A DNA stretch of 64,000 bases, taken from Bacteroidota bacterium. GTDB taxonomy: Bacteria; Bacteroidota; Bacteroidia; B-17B0; Aurantibacillaceae. Below the pieces are notes generated by a model, which did not search any database, was not told where the DNA came from, and was given only the letters and a program-made list of their open reading frames with translations. Positions 16,031-24,635 of the stretch are shown here, piece after piece; the stretch's first letter is position 1, and every line of letters starts with the position of its first letter. The position numbers and the translations under genes are program-made. The stretch covers positions 35,250 to 99,249 of the forward strand of contig PLYA01000077.1 of the NCBI GenBank assembly GCA_003153315.1. The letters are read 5' to 3'.

Positions 16031-16672
16031 CTACTTTTTCCTTATTAAGGTAATGCCATCTCTTAATGGAAGCATTACTTTTTCTACTCGGTTATCTTTG
16101 GCAATCTTTTCGTTAAAGGCTTGCAGAGCAAGGGTATCTTTATCTTTATTGGCAGCCAAATCAAGTATTTTACCACTCCACAAAACATTATCTGCCATAA
16201 TTACTCCGCCACTGTTTAGTTTATCAAACACCAAATCGTAATATAGAGAGTAATTGTTTTTATCGGCATCTATAAAAACTAAATCTATCCCGTTTGGTAG
16301 CTGTGGTATAAGCGTTACAGCGTTATCTATTCTGAAATCTATTTTGTTTTTATATACGGATTTATCAAAGAAGGTTTTAGCCAGTAGGGCTGTTTCGGGA
16401 TTAATATCAATGGTAATTAACTTTCCCTTTTCTGTTAAACCTTTGGCAAGGCATAGTGCCGAATAACCTGTAAAAGTACCAATCTCAAGGATGTAGTTGG
16501 GTTTAATAAATTGCGATAGGAATGATAAAAAAATCCCCTGCAAATGACCGCTAAGCATGCGGGGTTGGGTTGTTTTTAAATGCGTTTGGCGGTTAAGTTC
16601 TTTAAGCAGCTCATCTTCTGCATCGCTGTGTTGCAGGCAATAGGTATTTAATTCTTCTGATATGAATTCCAT
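16031..16672 (-). CDS. class I SAM-dependent O-methyltransferase (YrrM/CCoAOMT-like)
   Basis: 213 residues. The Rossmann methyltransferase core has the SAM-binding motif LEIGTFTGYSALCLA (near residue 62), the acidic ITIDINPE loop and the FIDADKNNY motif (near residue 135, likely metal-binding Asp), followed by DNVLWSGKI. This set is typical of the O-methyltransferase family 3, including bacterial YrrM (which acts on tRNA 5-hydroxyuridine) and plant caffeoyl-CoA enzymes. Substrate cannot be told from the sequence. The gene is divergent from gmk, with 66 bp between the start codons, and its -7 element is only 4 nt from the ATG. Confidence 0.9.
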   Translation of the reverse strand: MEFISEELNTYCLQHSDAEDELLKELNRQTHLKTTQPRMLSGHLQGIFLSFLSQFIKPNYILEIGTFTGYSALCLAKGLTEKGKLITIDINPETALLAKTFFDKSVYKNKIDFRIDNAVTLIPQLPNGIDLVFIDADKNNYSLYYDLVFDKLNSGGVIMADNVLWSGKILDLAANKDKDTLALQAFNEKIAKDNRVEKVMLPLRDGITLIRKK

Positions 16673-16676
16673 AACA

Positions 16677-16684
16677 CAAATATA
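16677..16684 (-). promoter_or_regulatory. -7 element 4 nt before the O-methyltransferase start codon
   Basis: Reads TATATTTG on the minus strand, a full match to TAnnTTTG, followed by TGTT and the ATG. Predicts a leaderless mRNA. Confidence 0.6.
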
Positions 16685-16727
16685 AAAAAATGCGCGAGGT
16701 GGTAGCTGCGCAGATAAATATTTCCTC

Positions 16728-16735
16728 TATCTTTG
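16728..16735 (+). promoter_or_regulatory. -7 element 3 nt before the gmk start codon
   Basis: TATCTTTG followed by CAC and the ATG at 16739. Full match to TAnnTTTG. This placement also argues against the in-frame TTG at 16733, which is part of the element itself. Confidence 0.65.
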
Positions 16736-16738
16736 CAC

Positions 16739-17311
16739 ATGCCGGAAGGAAAACTTATTATATTTTCTGCCCCCTCAGGCTCAGGTAAAACAACCCTGGT
16801 GAGGCATTTGGTGGCAGTAATGCCCGATAAACTCCAGTTTTCTATTTCCGCCACCAGCCGTGCTAAAAGAGGTGCCGAAGAGCACGGTAAAGACTACCTC
16901 TATTTAACCTTCGAAGAATTTAAGCAAAAGATTGCAGACGGCGATTTTTTAGAGTGGGAAGAAGTATATCCAGGTACCTATTACGGTACGCTTAAGAGCG
17001 AAGTTGAGCGCATTTGGGCAACAGGTAAAAACGTTATTTTTGATATTGATGTGCAAGGCGGATTAAACTTAAAATATCATTTTAAGGATAAGGCTTTAGC
17101 TGTTTTTGTAATGCCGCCCTCAATAAAGATATTGGAAGAGCGTTTAAATTCACGCCAGACGGATAGCCCAGAAAGTATTGCCCTACGAGTGGAAAAAGCA
17201 GAAAAGGAACTGCAAACTGCCAAGCTTTTTGATTGCTTTATTCTTAATGAACATCTAGAAACCGCCTGTAAAGAAGCTGAAAGACTGGTAGGTGATTTTT
17301 TAAAGAAGTAA
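16739..17311 (+). CDS. gmk: guanylate kinase
   Basis: 190 residues from the ATG at 16739. Phosphorylates GMP to GDP with ATP in the cytosol. The P-loop FSAPSGSGKTTLVRHL is near residue 8-23. The GMP-binding region contains SATSRAKRGAEEHGKDYLYLTFEEF and GTYYGTLKSEVE, and the FDIDVQGGLNLK segment is the usual Walker B area. Length is normal. An in-frame TTG two codons upstream was rejected because it lies inside the -7 element. The gene is followed by a GC-rich hairpin and the 21-bp array A2, and it faces recX. Confidence 0.96.
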   Translation: MPEGKLIIFSAPSGSGKTTLVRHLVAVMPDKLQFSISATSRAKRGAEEHGKDYLYLTFEEFKQKIADGDFLEWEEVYPGTYYGTLKSEVERIWATGKNVIFDIDVQGGLNLKYHFKDKALAVFVMPPSIKILEERLNSRQTDSPESIALRVEKAEKELQTAKLFDCFILNEHLETACKEAERLVGDFLKK

Positions 17312-17333
17312 AATCTTTATTGTTTGGGCTTTC

Positions 17334-17350
17334 CCCCACCGCAGGTGGGG
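17334..17350 (+). terminator. strong GC-rich hairpin after gmk
   Basis: Perfect 7-bp stem CCCCACC / GGTGGGG with a 3-nt loop (arms 17334-17340 and 17344-17350), 22 nt after the gmk stop. No T-tract follows, so it may only weakly terminate or may protect the 3' end. A second small hairpin (GGTAT...ATACC, 17397-17412) follows. Confidence 0.4.
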
Positions 17351-17488
17351 TTGGGCTTTACACGCTGCATGGCAGCTTGCTATCAAATGCCTTTTTGGTA
17401 TTCAGCGATACCGATAAAAATAATAAAGACGCTAAGGGTAAAAAGGCAAAAATTGCTTGTTTTAGGGCTTAAATTTGCTTTTGGAGGT

Positions 17489-17879
17489 CATCGAATTGTT
17501 GCGGATTATCATCGAATTGTTTCGGATTAGCGTTGTTTCGTTTCTGGAGACCGTCGAATTCGTTCGGATTGTCATTGTTTCGTGTGGGGAACATCATTGT
17601 TTCGTTTCCGGAGACCGTTGTTTCGCTTCAAGACATCATCGAATTTGTTCGGATTGTCATTGTTTCGTTTCAAGAGAGCGTTGAAAGCGCTTGGAACACC
17701 GTTGAACTGGTTCGGGATAGCATTGAACTATGGGGGAACATCATTGAATTGTGAGGAATGCCATTGAATTGCTTTGGAAGAGCATTGAACGAGTGGGGGA
17801 TATCATAGAATTATTTAGGATTATCATTGAATAAATTGGGAAGGATGTTGAACGAGTGGGGAACATCATCGAATTTATG
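17489..17879. repeat. 21-bp tandem array A2 (about 18.6 units)
   Basis: Units start with CATTGAA/CATCGAA/CGTTGTT and contain a GAATTGTTTCGG-like core. Registers begin at 17489 and step by 21 bp except for one 22-bp unit (ending 17594) and one 20-bp unit (ending 17761), which together restore the phase. All three forward frames stay open over long stretches, so there is no single protected reading frame. The array fills the convergent gap between gmk and recX. Confidence 0.9.
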
Positions 17880-17915
17880 CAGATATTCATTTCTCTGCAA
17901 GAAGATGTAAAAGAT

Positions 17916-18395
17916 TTAATCCGAGCTATCGTCGTTCAAAATATCGAATATCAAATCCTGCTCGTAGCCTTTACCGATGGCATAGCGCACGAGTTTTTGT
18001 TTCTTCTTCAGATGATTTTTTTCGGTAATGGTTTTAGCTTTTTGTTCTAACACCTTTTTGAGTGTCTTTATATACTCGTTGCCATCAATTTCTTTTAATC
18101 CTTTTTGTATGCAGTAGTCGCTGATTCTACGAGCCTTTAATTCCTGTTTAATCTTAACCTTTCCCCACTTCTTTATTCGGAATTTTCCTCCGGCAAAAGC
18201 TTTGGCGAAACGTTCTTCGTTTACAAAGTTTTCGTCTATCAATCGGGCAATCAGGTTCTCCACATCATCACTTCTCAAGCCATAGCCATACAGTTTATCG
18301 CGCACCTCTTGCTGGCAGCGCTCCTGATAGGCGCACCAATCGCGTGCTTTTAAAAAAGCCTGTTGTGGTGTATGGTACTTTATCTCCTTTTCCAT
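17916..18395 (-). CDS. recX: RecX family regulatory protein
   Basis: 159 residues. RecX proteins bind RecA filaments and inhibit recombinase activity in the cytosol. The three-helix repeats are visible: AYQERCQQEVRDKL near residue 22, LIDENFVNEERFAKAFAGGKFRIKKWGKVKIKQELKARRIS as the central family signature (given here as the region at about 52-92), and a C-terminal helix pair ending FDILNDDSSD. Normal length. No recA gene is nearby. The gene diverges from tatC and converges on gmk across array A2. Confidence 0.92.
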   Translation of the reverse strand: MEKEIKYHTPQQAFLKARDWCAYQERCQQEVRDKLYGYGLRSDDVENLIARLIDENFVNEERFAKAFAGGKFRIKKWGKVKIKQELKARRISDYCIQKGLKEIDGNEYIKTLKKVLEQKAKTITEKNHLKKKQKLVRYAIGKGYEQDLIFDILNDDSSD

Positions 18396-18430
18396 GCGCC
18401 ATAAAAGTAATAAATATGCATATCTATTTG

Positions 18431-18438
18431 TATTTTTG
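18431..18438 (+). promoter_or_regulatory. -7 element 7 nt before the tatC start codon
   Basis: TATTTTTG, a full match to TAnnTTTG, followed by seven bases and the ATG at 18446. Supports the short tatC start and predicts an almost leaderless mRNA. Confidence 0.6.
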
Positions 18439-18445
18439 CCGCCCC

Positions 18446-19261
18446 ATGGCCGACGATTTAAATCAAAAAACAGATATGCCCTTCTTCGAGCACATCGAAG
18501 CCCTGCGCTGGCACTTGCTGCGCAGCCTTGGGGTAATTGCCGGGTTGGGTATTTTGCTGTTCTTTTATAACGATATTCTTTTCGGAAAAATTTTGTTTGG
18601 TCCGCGCCATCAGGACTTTATTACGTATAAAGTTATCTGCAAACTGGGACAATATTTGTTTCACGATAATTCTGCTTGTATACAAGTTGCTACGCAAGAC
18701 CTAATCAATACCGACCTTGCCGGACAGTTTACCATGCACATGTGGGTGTCTTTTATTGGCGGGGTAATCCTCGGCATGCCTTATGTATTGTGGGAACTGT
18801 GGAAGTTTATTTCTCCTGCGTTAAAAAACACTGAAACCAGACCGGTAAAGGGCTTTGTATTTGTATCAACTATTTTGTTTTTGATGGGTGTTGCCTTTAG
18901 TTATTTTATGGTGTTTCCCCTCACCTGGAACTTCCTTGCCCCTTATGCTGTGAGTGGAGACGTAAAGAATTTAATTTCATTTGATTCTTATGTGTCAAAC
19001 CTGACTACATTAACCCTAGCTTTTGGGTTGGTATTTGAGATGCCCGTGGTGGTTTATTTTCTTAGCAGGATGGGTTTATTAACCCCTGCCTTTATGCGCA
19101 AATACAGGCGACATGCAATAGTAGTAATATTAGTGCTTGCCGCTTTTATTACCCCCACCTCTGATATACCTACCATGATGGCGGTGTTTGTGCCGCTTTA
19201 TCTGTTGTATGAGGCCAGCATATTTGTTTCGGCTTATGTAAATAAAAAGCATTTCGCTTAG
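18446..19261 (+). CDS. tatC: Sec-independent protein translocase subunit TatC
   Basis: 271 residues from the ATG at 18446. The open frame runs back to 18344, but that part overlaps recX and lies upstream of the -7 element. Core subunit of the twin-arginine translocase, an inner-membrane receptor for folded substrates. The N-terminal signature FFEHIEALRWHLLRSL is clear, with six membrane segments from about residue 25 to 265. There is a conserved PFE-like WVSFIGGVILGMPYVLWELWKFISPAL region (about 100-125). An unusually long first periplasmic loop carries KLGQYLFHDNSACIQVATQ. TatA is not adjacent. Confidence 0.95.
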   Translation: MADDLNQKTDMPFFEHIEALRWHLLRSLGVIAGLGILLFFYNDILFGKILFGPRHQDFITYKVICKLGQYLFHDNSACIQVATQDLINTDLAGQFTMHMWVSFIGGVILGMPYVLWELWKFISPALKNTETRPVKGFVFVSTILFLMGVAFSYFMVFPLTWNFLAPYAVSGDVKNLISFDSYVSNLTTLTLAFGLVFEMPVVVYFLSRMGLLTPAFMRKYRRHAIVVILVLAAFITPTSDIPTMMAVFVPLYLLYEASIFVSAYVNKKHFA

Positions 19262-19274
19262 CCCTAAAAAAACC

Positions 19275-19282
19275 TATATTTG
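19275..19282 (+). promoter_or_regulatory. -7 element of the TPR-SpoIIE gene
   Basis: TATATTTG, a full match to TAnnTTTG, 15 nt before the ATG at 19298. The TTG inside the element is an apparent in-frame start and is rejected. Confidence 0.6.
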
Positions 19283-19297
19283 GTTGCCTTTAAATTG

Positions 19298-21334
19298 ATG
19301 CGCAAACTATTTTACATACTTTTTATTTCTGCTACCCTCTCTCAGCTTGCTTATGCGCAAGACAAAAAACTGATTGATAGCCTTAGAGTTGTATTGAAAA
19401 AAGGCACAGGTACAGAGAGACAGAAGTCGCGTAACCTTGCCCAATTGGGATGGAACGTTAGCTATGCAAATTTGGAAGAAGGTTTAAAATATGCCGAAGA
19501 AGCCTATAAGATTGCCAAAGAAAACAATTACGGACCAGAAATAGCTAATGCTGCTAATGTAATAGGTACCATTTATATGGACATGGGTAATTACCCGCAA
19601 GCCATTGAGTATTTGCAAATAGCCATTAGTTGCGCTGAAAAAAACAAAGACAAAAGGAGCGCAGCCGTTTCCTCAAGTAATCTTAGTATTATTTACAATA
19701 TGCGTAAAGAATACAGAAAGGCAATTGAAGCAGGTTTAAGAGCATATCCCAACGTAAAAGAATCCCCTTCCAATTTTATTTCTACCTGCTTAAATATTGC
19801 CGGTAATTATATGGAAATGAAAAAGACGGATTCATCCATGTATTACCTCAATCAGGCGCTGGATTATTGTGCTAAATATAAAATAGATTCTCTGCTTCAA
19901 TCTTCGGTATATAATAGTCTGGCAGGCGCTTATCATGATATGAAGGATGAAGTTACTGCCAAGCAATATATTATAAAAGCCCTTGATTTTGTAAGAGATA
20001 CTACCCAGTATTATTATTTAGCGCAACACTACAGAACACTTGCAGAGATACAGGTTTCGTTAAAAGAACACCCTGCAGCACTTATCTCCATTAATAAATC
20101 GCTTGTATATGCCAAATCAGTTGGCGTTAAAGAATATGAAAGAAGTTGCTACGAAATTCTTTCTAAAATATATGAAGCTCAAAACAATATACCAAAGGCT
20201 TATGAATTTTATAAACTGGCTACGCAAATAAAGGATACCATTTTTACTTCTGAAAACGAAAAGCAGATAAAATTTACAGAAGCAAAATTTGATGCAGATA
20301 AGAAAGAAAGAGAAATAGAATTGCTTAATAAAGATAATAAGCTGCAGGAAGAAAAACTGCATAAGAATAAAATACTTATTAATGCCTTTGTGTGGGGTGG
20401 TATTATTCTTTTTATAGCGCTTGGTTTGGCTATTTATGCTTTTGTAAATAAACGTAAAGCAAACAGGAAGTTAGTTTCGCTTAACAATGAAGTGCATAGT
20501 CAAAGAAATCAATTACTGGAAAAGAACAAAGCCATTACCGATAGCATACATTATGCTAAAAGAATACAAAATGCGCTCCTAACATCGGAAACATACATAA
20601 AGAAACATCTCCCGCAGTTCTTTATTTTAAATATGCCCAAAGATATTGTGAGCGGAGATTTCTATTGGGCTTATTCACATGGCAGTAAAATATACTTTAT
20701 GTGCGCCGATTGCACGGGGCATGGCGTACCGGGTGCCTTTATGAGTTTGTTGGGGATTAATTTCTTAAACGAAATTGTAATAGAAAAGAAGATTACACAA
20801 CCCAATTTAGTGTTGAATGAATTGCGTAAAGAAATTATACAATCTTTAAATCAGCAAGGTTCAGAAGAAACAAAAGATGGTATGGATTGCGCCCTTTGTT
20901 GTATTGATACAAATGCGTTGGATATTGAAATTGCTGCCGCTAATAATTGTGTGTGGATTATACATCCACCCGATACTGCTATGCAAACAGATGCAGAGGG
21001 GAAATTGAAACTAAGTCCTGGCTTTAGGTTCACGGAGATTAATCCGGATAAAATGCCGGTAGGTAAATCTCCTAAAGACGATACTTCGTTTACCTCAAAG
21101 AATTATAATCTTAAAAAGGGAGATTGTATTTTTATGTTTAGCGACGGCTTTGCTGACCAATTCGGCGGCCCAAAGGGAAAGAAGTTAAAGTACAAACTGC
21201 TTAAAGAAACTGTTTTTAAAAATTGTCATTTGCCTATGCAACAACAAAAGCAAATACTGCAAGAATACTTTGCTACATGGAAGGCAAATTACGAGCAGGT
21301 TGATGACGTTTTAGTAGTAGGAATAAAAGTATAA
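19298..21334 (+). CDS. TPR sensor fused to SpoIIE (PP2C) serine/threonine phosphatase
   Basis: 678 residues from the ATG at 19298. A signal peptide (MRKLFYILFISATLSQLAYAQ, region 1-21) is followed by a long helical TPR region (about 30-335) with repeats such as ANVIGTIYMDMGNYPQAIEYL. One membrane segment comes next (about 356-378, FVWGGIILFIALGLAIYAF), then a coiled coil and a C-terminal SpoIIE domain. The phosphatase metal motifs are SGDFYW, DCTGHGVPGAF and SDGFADQFGGPKGKK. The domain closely resembles that of the protein at 7371. TPR-TM-SpoIIE proteins are common in Bacteroidota and probably report a periplasmic protein state to a cytosolic partner-switching pathway. It lies 9 nt before ispD. 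Confidence 0.92.
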   Translation: MRKLFYILFISATLSQLAYAQDKKLIDSLRVVLKKGTGTERQKSRNLAQLGWNVSYANLEEGLKYAEEAYKIAKENNYGPEIANAANVIGTIYMDMGNYPQAIEYLQIAISCAEKNKDKRSAAVSSSNLSIIYNMRKEYRKAIEAGLRAYPNVKESPSNFISTCLNIAGNYMEMKKTDSSMYYLNQALDYCAKYKIDSLLQSSVYNSLAGAYHDMKDEVTAKQYIIKALDFVRDTTQYYYLAQHYRTLAEIQVSLKEHPAALISINKSLVYAKSVGVKEYERSCYEILSKIYEAQNNIPKAYEFYKLATQIKDTIFTSENEKQIKFTEAKFDADKKEREIELLNKDNKLQEEKLHKNKILINAFVWGGIILFIALGLAIYAFVNKRKANRKLVSLNNEVHSQRNQLLEKNKAITDSIHYAKRIQNALLTSETYIKKHLPQFFILNMPKDIVSGDFYWAYSHGSKIYFMCADCTGHGVPGAFMSLLGINFLNEIVIEKKITQPNLVLNELRKEIIQSLNQQGSEETKDGMDCALCCIDTNALDIEIAAANNCVWIIHPPDTAMQTDAEGKLKLSPGFRFTEINPDKMPVGKSPKDDTSFTSKNYNLKKGDCIFMFSDGFADQFGGPKGKKLKYKLLKETVFKNCHLPMQQQKQILQEYFATWKANYEQVDDVLVVGIKV

Positions 21335-21343
21335 GATTTAGAA

Positions 21344-22051
21344 ATGCAAGCTGTTATTATAGTTGCAGGTGGTATAGGTAGCCGTATGAATACGGAGCTC
21401 CCCAAGCAGTTGATAGAGATAAACAATAAACCTGTTATTGTATATAGTATTGAAAGGTTTCTTGCTTTTAATAAGGATATTCAGGTAATTATTTCTCTGC
21501 ACAAAGATTATTTTGATTTGTTTGAAAAGATAAAAGCCAAGTATAATCTAGTAAATATAGAAGTAGTAGAAGGCGGAGAAACGCGCTTTCAATCGGTTAA
21601 AAACGCCTTAGCTGTTTTAAAGAAAGAAGTTTCAGTTGTTGGCATACATGACGCTGCTAGACCTTTGGTTTGTTTACAAACGATACAAAATGCTTTTGAA
21701 GGAGCAGAACAGCATGGTGCCGCAGTTCCGGTAATAGCAATGAATGAAACAGTACGCAAGATACGCGGTAATAAATCCAGAACGGTTGACAGGAATAAAT
21801 TCAAAATAGTGCAAACCCCACAATGTTTTAAAAAGGATGTTTTAATTGAAGCATATCAGCAGGCCTATAATCCTTTCTTTACTGATGATGCCAGTGTGGT
21901 TGAAAAGGCAAAGCATACCATTACCTTAACAGAAGGAAATAAAGAAAATATTAAAATAACCTTTCCACAGGATTTAATTATAGCACAAATGCTTTTACAG
22001 CATTCAGCGAAACAAAAAGAAACTAAAAAAGATATAGAAACGAAGAGCTAA
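21344..22051 (+). CDS. ispD: 2-C-methyl-D-erythritol 4-phosphate cytidylyltransferase
   Basis: 235 residues. Third step of the MEP isoprenoid pathway: couples CTP and MEP to CDP-ME. The nucleotide-binding start VIIVAGGIGSRMNTELPKQL has the G-GxRM---PKQ signature. HDAARPLV (near residue 104) and TDDASVVE (near 182) are the other family motifs. About 20 extra residues at the C-terminus are rich in Lys, Glu and Thr. It follows the SpoIIE gene by 9 nt and precedes the PolX-like gene by 15 nt on the same strand. Confidence 0.93.
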   Translation: MQAVIIVAGGIGSRMNTELPKQLIEINNKPVIVYSIERFLAFNKDIQVIISLHKDYFDLFEKIKAKYNLVNIEVVEGGETRFQSVKNALAVLKKEVSVVGIHDAARPLVCLQTIQNAFEGAEQHGAAVPVIAMNETVRKIRGNKSRTVDRNKFKIVQTPQCFKKDVLIEAYQQAYNPFFTDDASVVEKAKHTITLTEGNKENIKITFPQDLIIAQMLLQHSAKQKETKKDIETKS

Positions 22052-22066
22052 AGCCTTTTAAAGTAA

Positions 22067-23665
22067 ATGTTAGATTGTTATGATATAGCTGAAAAATTGC
22101 AGCTTACCTCCAAACTAATGGAGTTACACGATGGAAATCAATTCAAGATAAAAGCTTTGGCCAATGGGGCCTTCCGTCTATCTAAAATGCATATTGCTCC
22201 CGAAGATTTTACCGAAGAAAAAATTGCACAGCAGGAAGGTATCGGTAAAAGCATTTCAAAAACCATTGTAGAGATTGCCCATGCAGGTACCTCAAAAGAG
22301 TTAGATAAGTTGTTAAATGAAACCCCGGCAGGTGTTATTGAAATGCTTTCTGTTAAAGGTATCGGACCTAAAAAAGTAAAACAACTTTGGAAAGAACTGG
22401 AAGTTGAAAGCCCGGGTGAGTTATTATATGCATGCCACGAAAATCGTTTAGTAGATTTAAAAGGCTTCGGACAAAAAACACAGGAAAGCATAAAACAAAG
22501 CATCGAGTTTATGCAAACCGCCAGTGGCAAAGCTCACTATGCTGCTGTTGAGGAATTGGCTGATAGTTTTGTTGAAGAACTAAAAGAGCTTCAATATGTT
22601 TCCAACATTAGTTTAACGGGAGATATTTATAGAAAGAATGAAACACTTAGTAGTATTGATATATTAGTTGCATCTGATGAAGTATTTGAACAGGAGTTCA
22701 AAAGCCCACCGCCGGTAAATCTTATCTTTGTTACTGAAGAAGAGTTTTATTATGAGCTGATTAAAACTTCTTCTACACCCGAGCATTTAAAGAAAATAAA
22801 ATTTGACTCACTTACTGATAAAAACTTTTTGTCGGAAGAAGATGTTTACAAAGCATTAAATCAACCTTATTTTATTCCCGAATGGAGAGATGGGTTATTT
22901 GATGAAGAAATTCACGAAAAATATCCAACCCATTTAATTGAAGAGAAGGACTTAAAGGGTATTCTGCATAACCATAGTACGTATAGCGATGGTGCAAACA
23001 CATTAGAAGAAATGGCAACTTATTGCAAAGAGCTGGGTTATGAATACTTTGGCATTGCCGACCATAGCAAGAGTGCAACTTATGCAAACGGATTAAAAGA
23101 AGAAAGGATACTTGCTCAACATAAAGAAATTGATGAGTTAAATAAAAAGTTAGCACCCTTTAAAATCCTGAAAGGAACCGAGTGTGATATTTTATATGAT
23201 GGATCACTTGATTATTCTAATGATGTACTTGCAACCTTTGATTATGTAGTTGCTTCTATCCATCAGCATTTTAAAATGGATGAAGAAAAGGCAACAGCAC
23301 GTTTAATTAAAGCTATAGAAAATCCTCACACTACTATTTTAGGTCATCCAACAGGTCGTTTATTGCTTGGCCGCCCTGGTTATCCCATCAACCACAAAAA
23401 AGTAATAGATGCTTGTGCAGCTAATAAAGTAGTGATGGAATTAAATGCACATCCTTATCGTTTAGATATTGATTGGCGATGGATACCGTATTGTCTGGAA
23501 AGAGGTGTAAAGATTTCCATTAATCCCGATGCGCATGAAAAGAAAGGTTTTCATGATATGCATTATGGAGTTTGTGTGGCTCGTAAGGGTTTGCTGACAA
23601 AAGATTTTTGTTTTAACGCTTTTGGCTTAAAGGAAATGGAAGACTATTTAAAGTCAAAGAAATAA
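22067..23665 (+). CDS. PolX-like protein with intact PHP phosphoesterase domain and degraded polymerase site
   Basis: 532 residues, slightly shorter than typical PolX (about 570). Residues 1-90 form the 8-kDa-like domain, and helix-hairpin-helix motifs appear at SVKGIGPKKVKQLW (near 95-108) and LKGFGQKTQESIKQ (near 131-144). The X-family polymerase palm signature GSxRR...DxD is replaced by GDIYRK (185-190) and SSID (195-198), and the later VDLR motif is VNLI with Asn218. Two of three catalytic Asp are therefore lost. The PHP domain (about 296-532) keeps metal ligands: LHNHSTYSDG, GIADHS, GTECD, SIHQHF, LGHPTGR, ELNAHP and NPDAHE. It probably acts as a DNA 3'-5' exonuclease or AP/3'-phosphoesterase in repair without polymerisation. 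Confidence 0.9.
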   Translation: MLDCYDIAEKLQLTSKLMELHDGNQFKIKALANGAFRLSKMHIAPEDFTEEKIAQQEGIGKSISKTIVEIAHAGTSKELDKLLNETPAGVIEMLSVKGIGPKKVKQLWKELEVESPGELLYACHENRLVDLKGFGQKTQESIKQSIEFMQTASGKAHYAAVEELADSFVEELKELQYVSNISLTGDIYRKNETLSSIDILVASDEVFEQEFKSPPPVNLIFVTEEEFYYELIKTSSTPEHLKKIKFDSLTDKNFLSEEDVYKALNQPYFIPEWRDGLFDEEIHEKYPTHLIEEKDLKGILHNHSTYSDGANTLEEMATYCKELGYEYFGIADHSKSATYANGLKEERILAQHKEIDELNKKLAPFKILKGTECDILYDGSLDYSNDVLATFDYVVASIHQHFKMDEEKATARLIKAIENPHTTILGHPTGRLLLGRPGYPINHKKVIDACAANKVVMELNAHPYRLDIDWRWIPYCLERGVKISINPDAHEKKGFHDMHYGVCVARKGLLTKDFCFNAFGLKEMEDYLKSKK

Positions 23666-23670
23666 TTCTA

Positions 23671-23678
23671 TATCTTTG
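23671..23678 (+). promoter_or_regulatory. -7 element 7 nt before the polysaccharide deacetylase start
   Basis: TATCTTTG, a full match to TAnnTTTG, in the 20-nt gap after the PolX-like gene and 7 nt before the ATG at 23686. Marks a new transcription unit. Confidence 0.6.
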
Positions 23679-23685
23679 ATTCTAA

Positions 23686-24633
23686 ATGAGTATTAAAGTC
23701 TTTTTGTTTCATCGTGTTAATCCTCATCCAGACCCTATATGGCCTCCCATTACTCCCGGTCATTTTGAACGAATTGTAAAATATCTTAAAAGAAACTTTG
23801 AAGTAGTTCCTCTTGAAGAAACTCTTTTGGGGAATTATAAACCTACTAAATCAAAAAAACTTTGCGCTATTACTTTTGATGATGGTTACAGAGATTTTAT
23901 TGAGTATGCTATGCCTGTTATAAATAAGTATAAGGTGCCCACATCCATTTATGTTATTACAGATTGTGTGGACTCATGTTTACCTCCTTGGACATACTTA
24001 TTTAACTTCTTCCTTCTTAATACAAGTATAACTTCTTTAGAAGTTGAGTCTATTGAAATACCCCCTTCTTTAAGAAAAAATAATTGGAAGAATTTAGAAG
24101 AGAAGATAGATTTAATTAAACAATTCTCGCCTATACTAAAAACAATCTCGGATGAAGGAAAAGAGGATATTATGCAGCAAATGCAGGTACAAATAACTGA
24201 TGTGGAAATGCCAAAGAATCTTATGCTTAATTGGGATGAAATTAGATTACTTAAAAATGAAGGGGTTGAAATAGGTTCTCATTCAGGAAAGCACCCTGCT
24301 TTATCAAAAGACTTTCATTTGGATAGTGTAAGGCATGAATTGGAAAGGTCTGGAAAAGAAATAAAAGCAGCAATCGGTAAATTTCCAATTGCTATATCTT
24401 ATCCTTTTGGGATTTATAATAGCCAAGTTAAGAAGATTGCAAAAGAAGTAGGTTATAAAATGGGTTTAACAGTGCTACCTAAACCATATACTTTAAATGA
24501 TGACCATTTTGAAATTCCAAGAATAGAATTATATAGCGAACCTTTTTATAAAACCCGTTTTAGAATGAATGGACAATTGCAGGTGCTTAAAAATGTTTTC
24601 TCATTAGAGAGGTCCATTCATCCTAATAGATAG
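23686..24633 (+). CDS. polysaccharide deacetylase family protein (NodB homology)
   Basis: 315 residues. The NodB-homology core starts with LCAITFDDGYRDF (near residue 63-75), which carries the catalytic Asp pair. The zinc His pair is in IGSHSGKHPALS (near 196-207), with ISYPFGIYN near 236 and a late LPKPYTLND. The N-terminal VFLFHRVNPHPDPIWPPITP resembles deacetylases of exopolysaccharide loci. Removes N- or O-acetyl groups from a glycan; substrate unknown. No signal peptide is visible, so it may act in the cytosol or be exported with a partner. The next gene starts 2 nt after its stop, which argues for a functional pair. Confidence 0.88.
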   Translation: MSIKVFLFHRVNPHPDPIWPPITPGHFERIVKYLKRNFEVVPLEETLLGNYKPTKSKKLCAITFDDGYRDFIEYAMPVINKYKVPTSIYVITDCVDSCLPPWTYLFNFFLLNTSITSLEVESIEIPPSLRKNNWKNLEEKIDLIKQFSPILKTISDEGKEDIMQQMQVQITDVEMPKNLMLNWDEIRLLKNEGVEIGSHSGKHPALSKDFHLDSVRHELERSGKEIKAAIGKFPIAISYPFGIYNSQVKKIAKEVGYKMGLTVLPKPYTLNDDHFEIPRIELYSEPFYKTRFRMNGQLQVLKNVFSLERSIHPNR

Positions 24634-24635
24634 GA

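Noticed and set aside
16733..16738. TTG start for gmk two codons upstream
   Set aside because: The TTG is the end of the -7 element TATCTTTG. The ATG at 16739 is the first usable codon.
18344..18445. N-terminal extension of TatC
   Set aside because: It overlaps recX and precedes the -7 element. Without it the protein has normal TatC length and start motif.
19280..19297. Earlier TTG start for the TPR-SpoIIE protein
   Set aside because: It lies inside the -7 element TATATTTG, and the signal peptide begins at the ATG at 19298.
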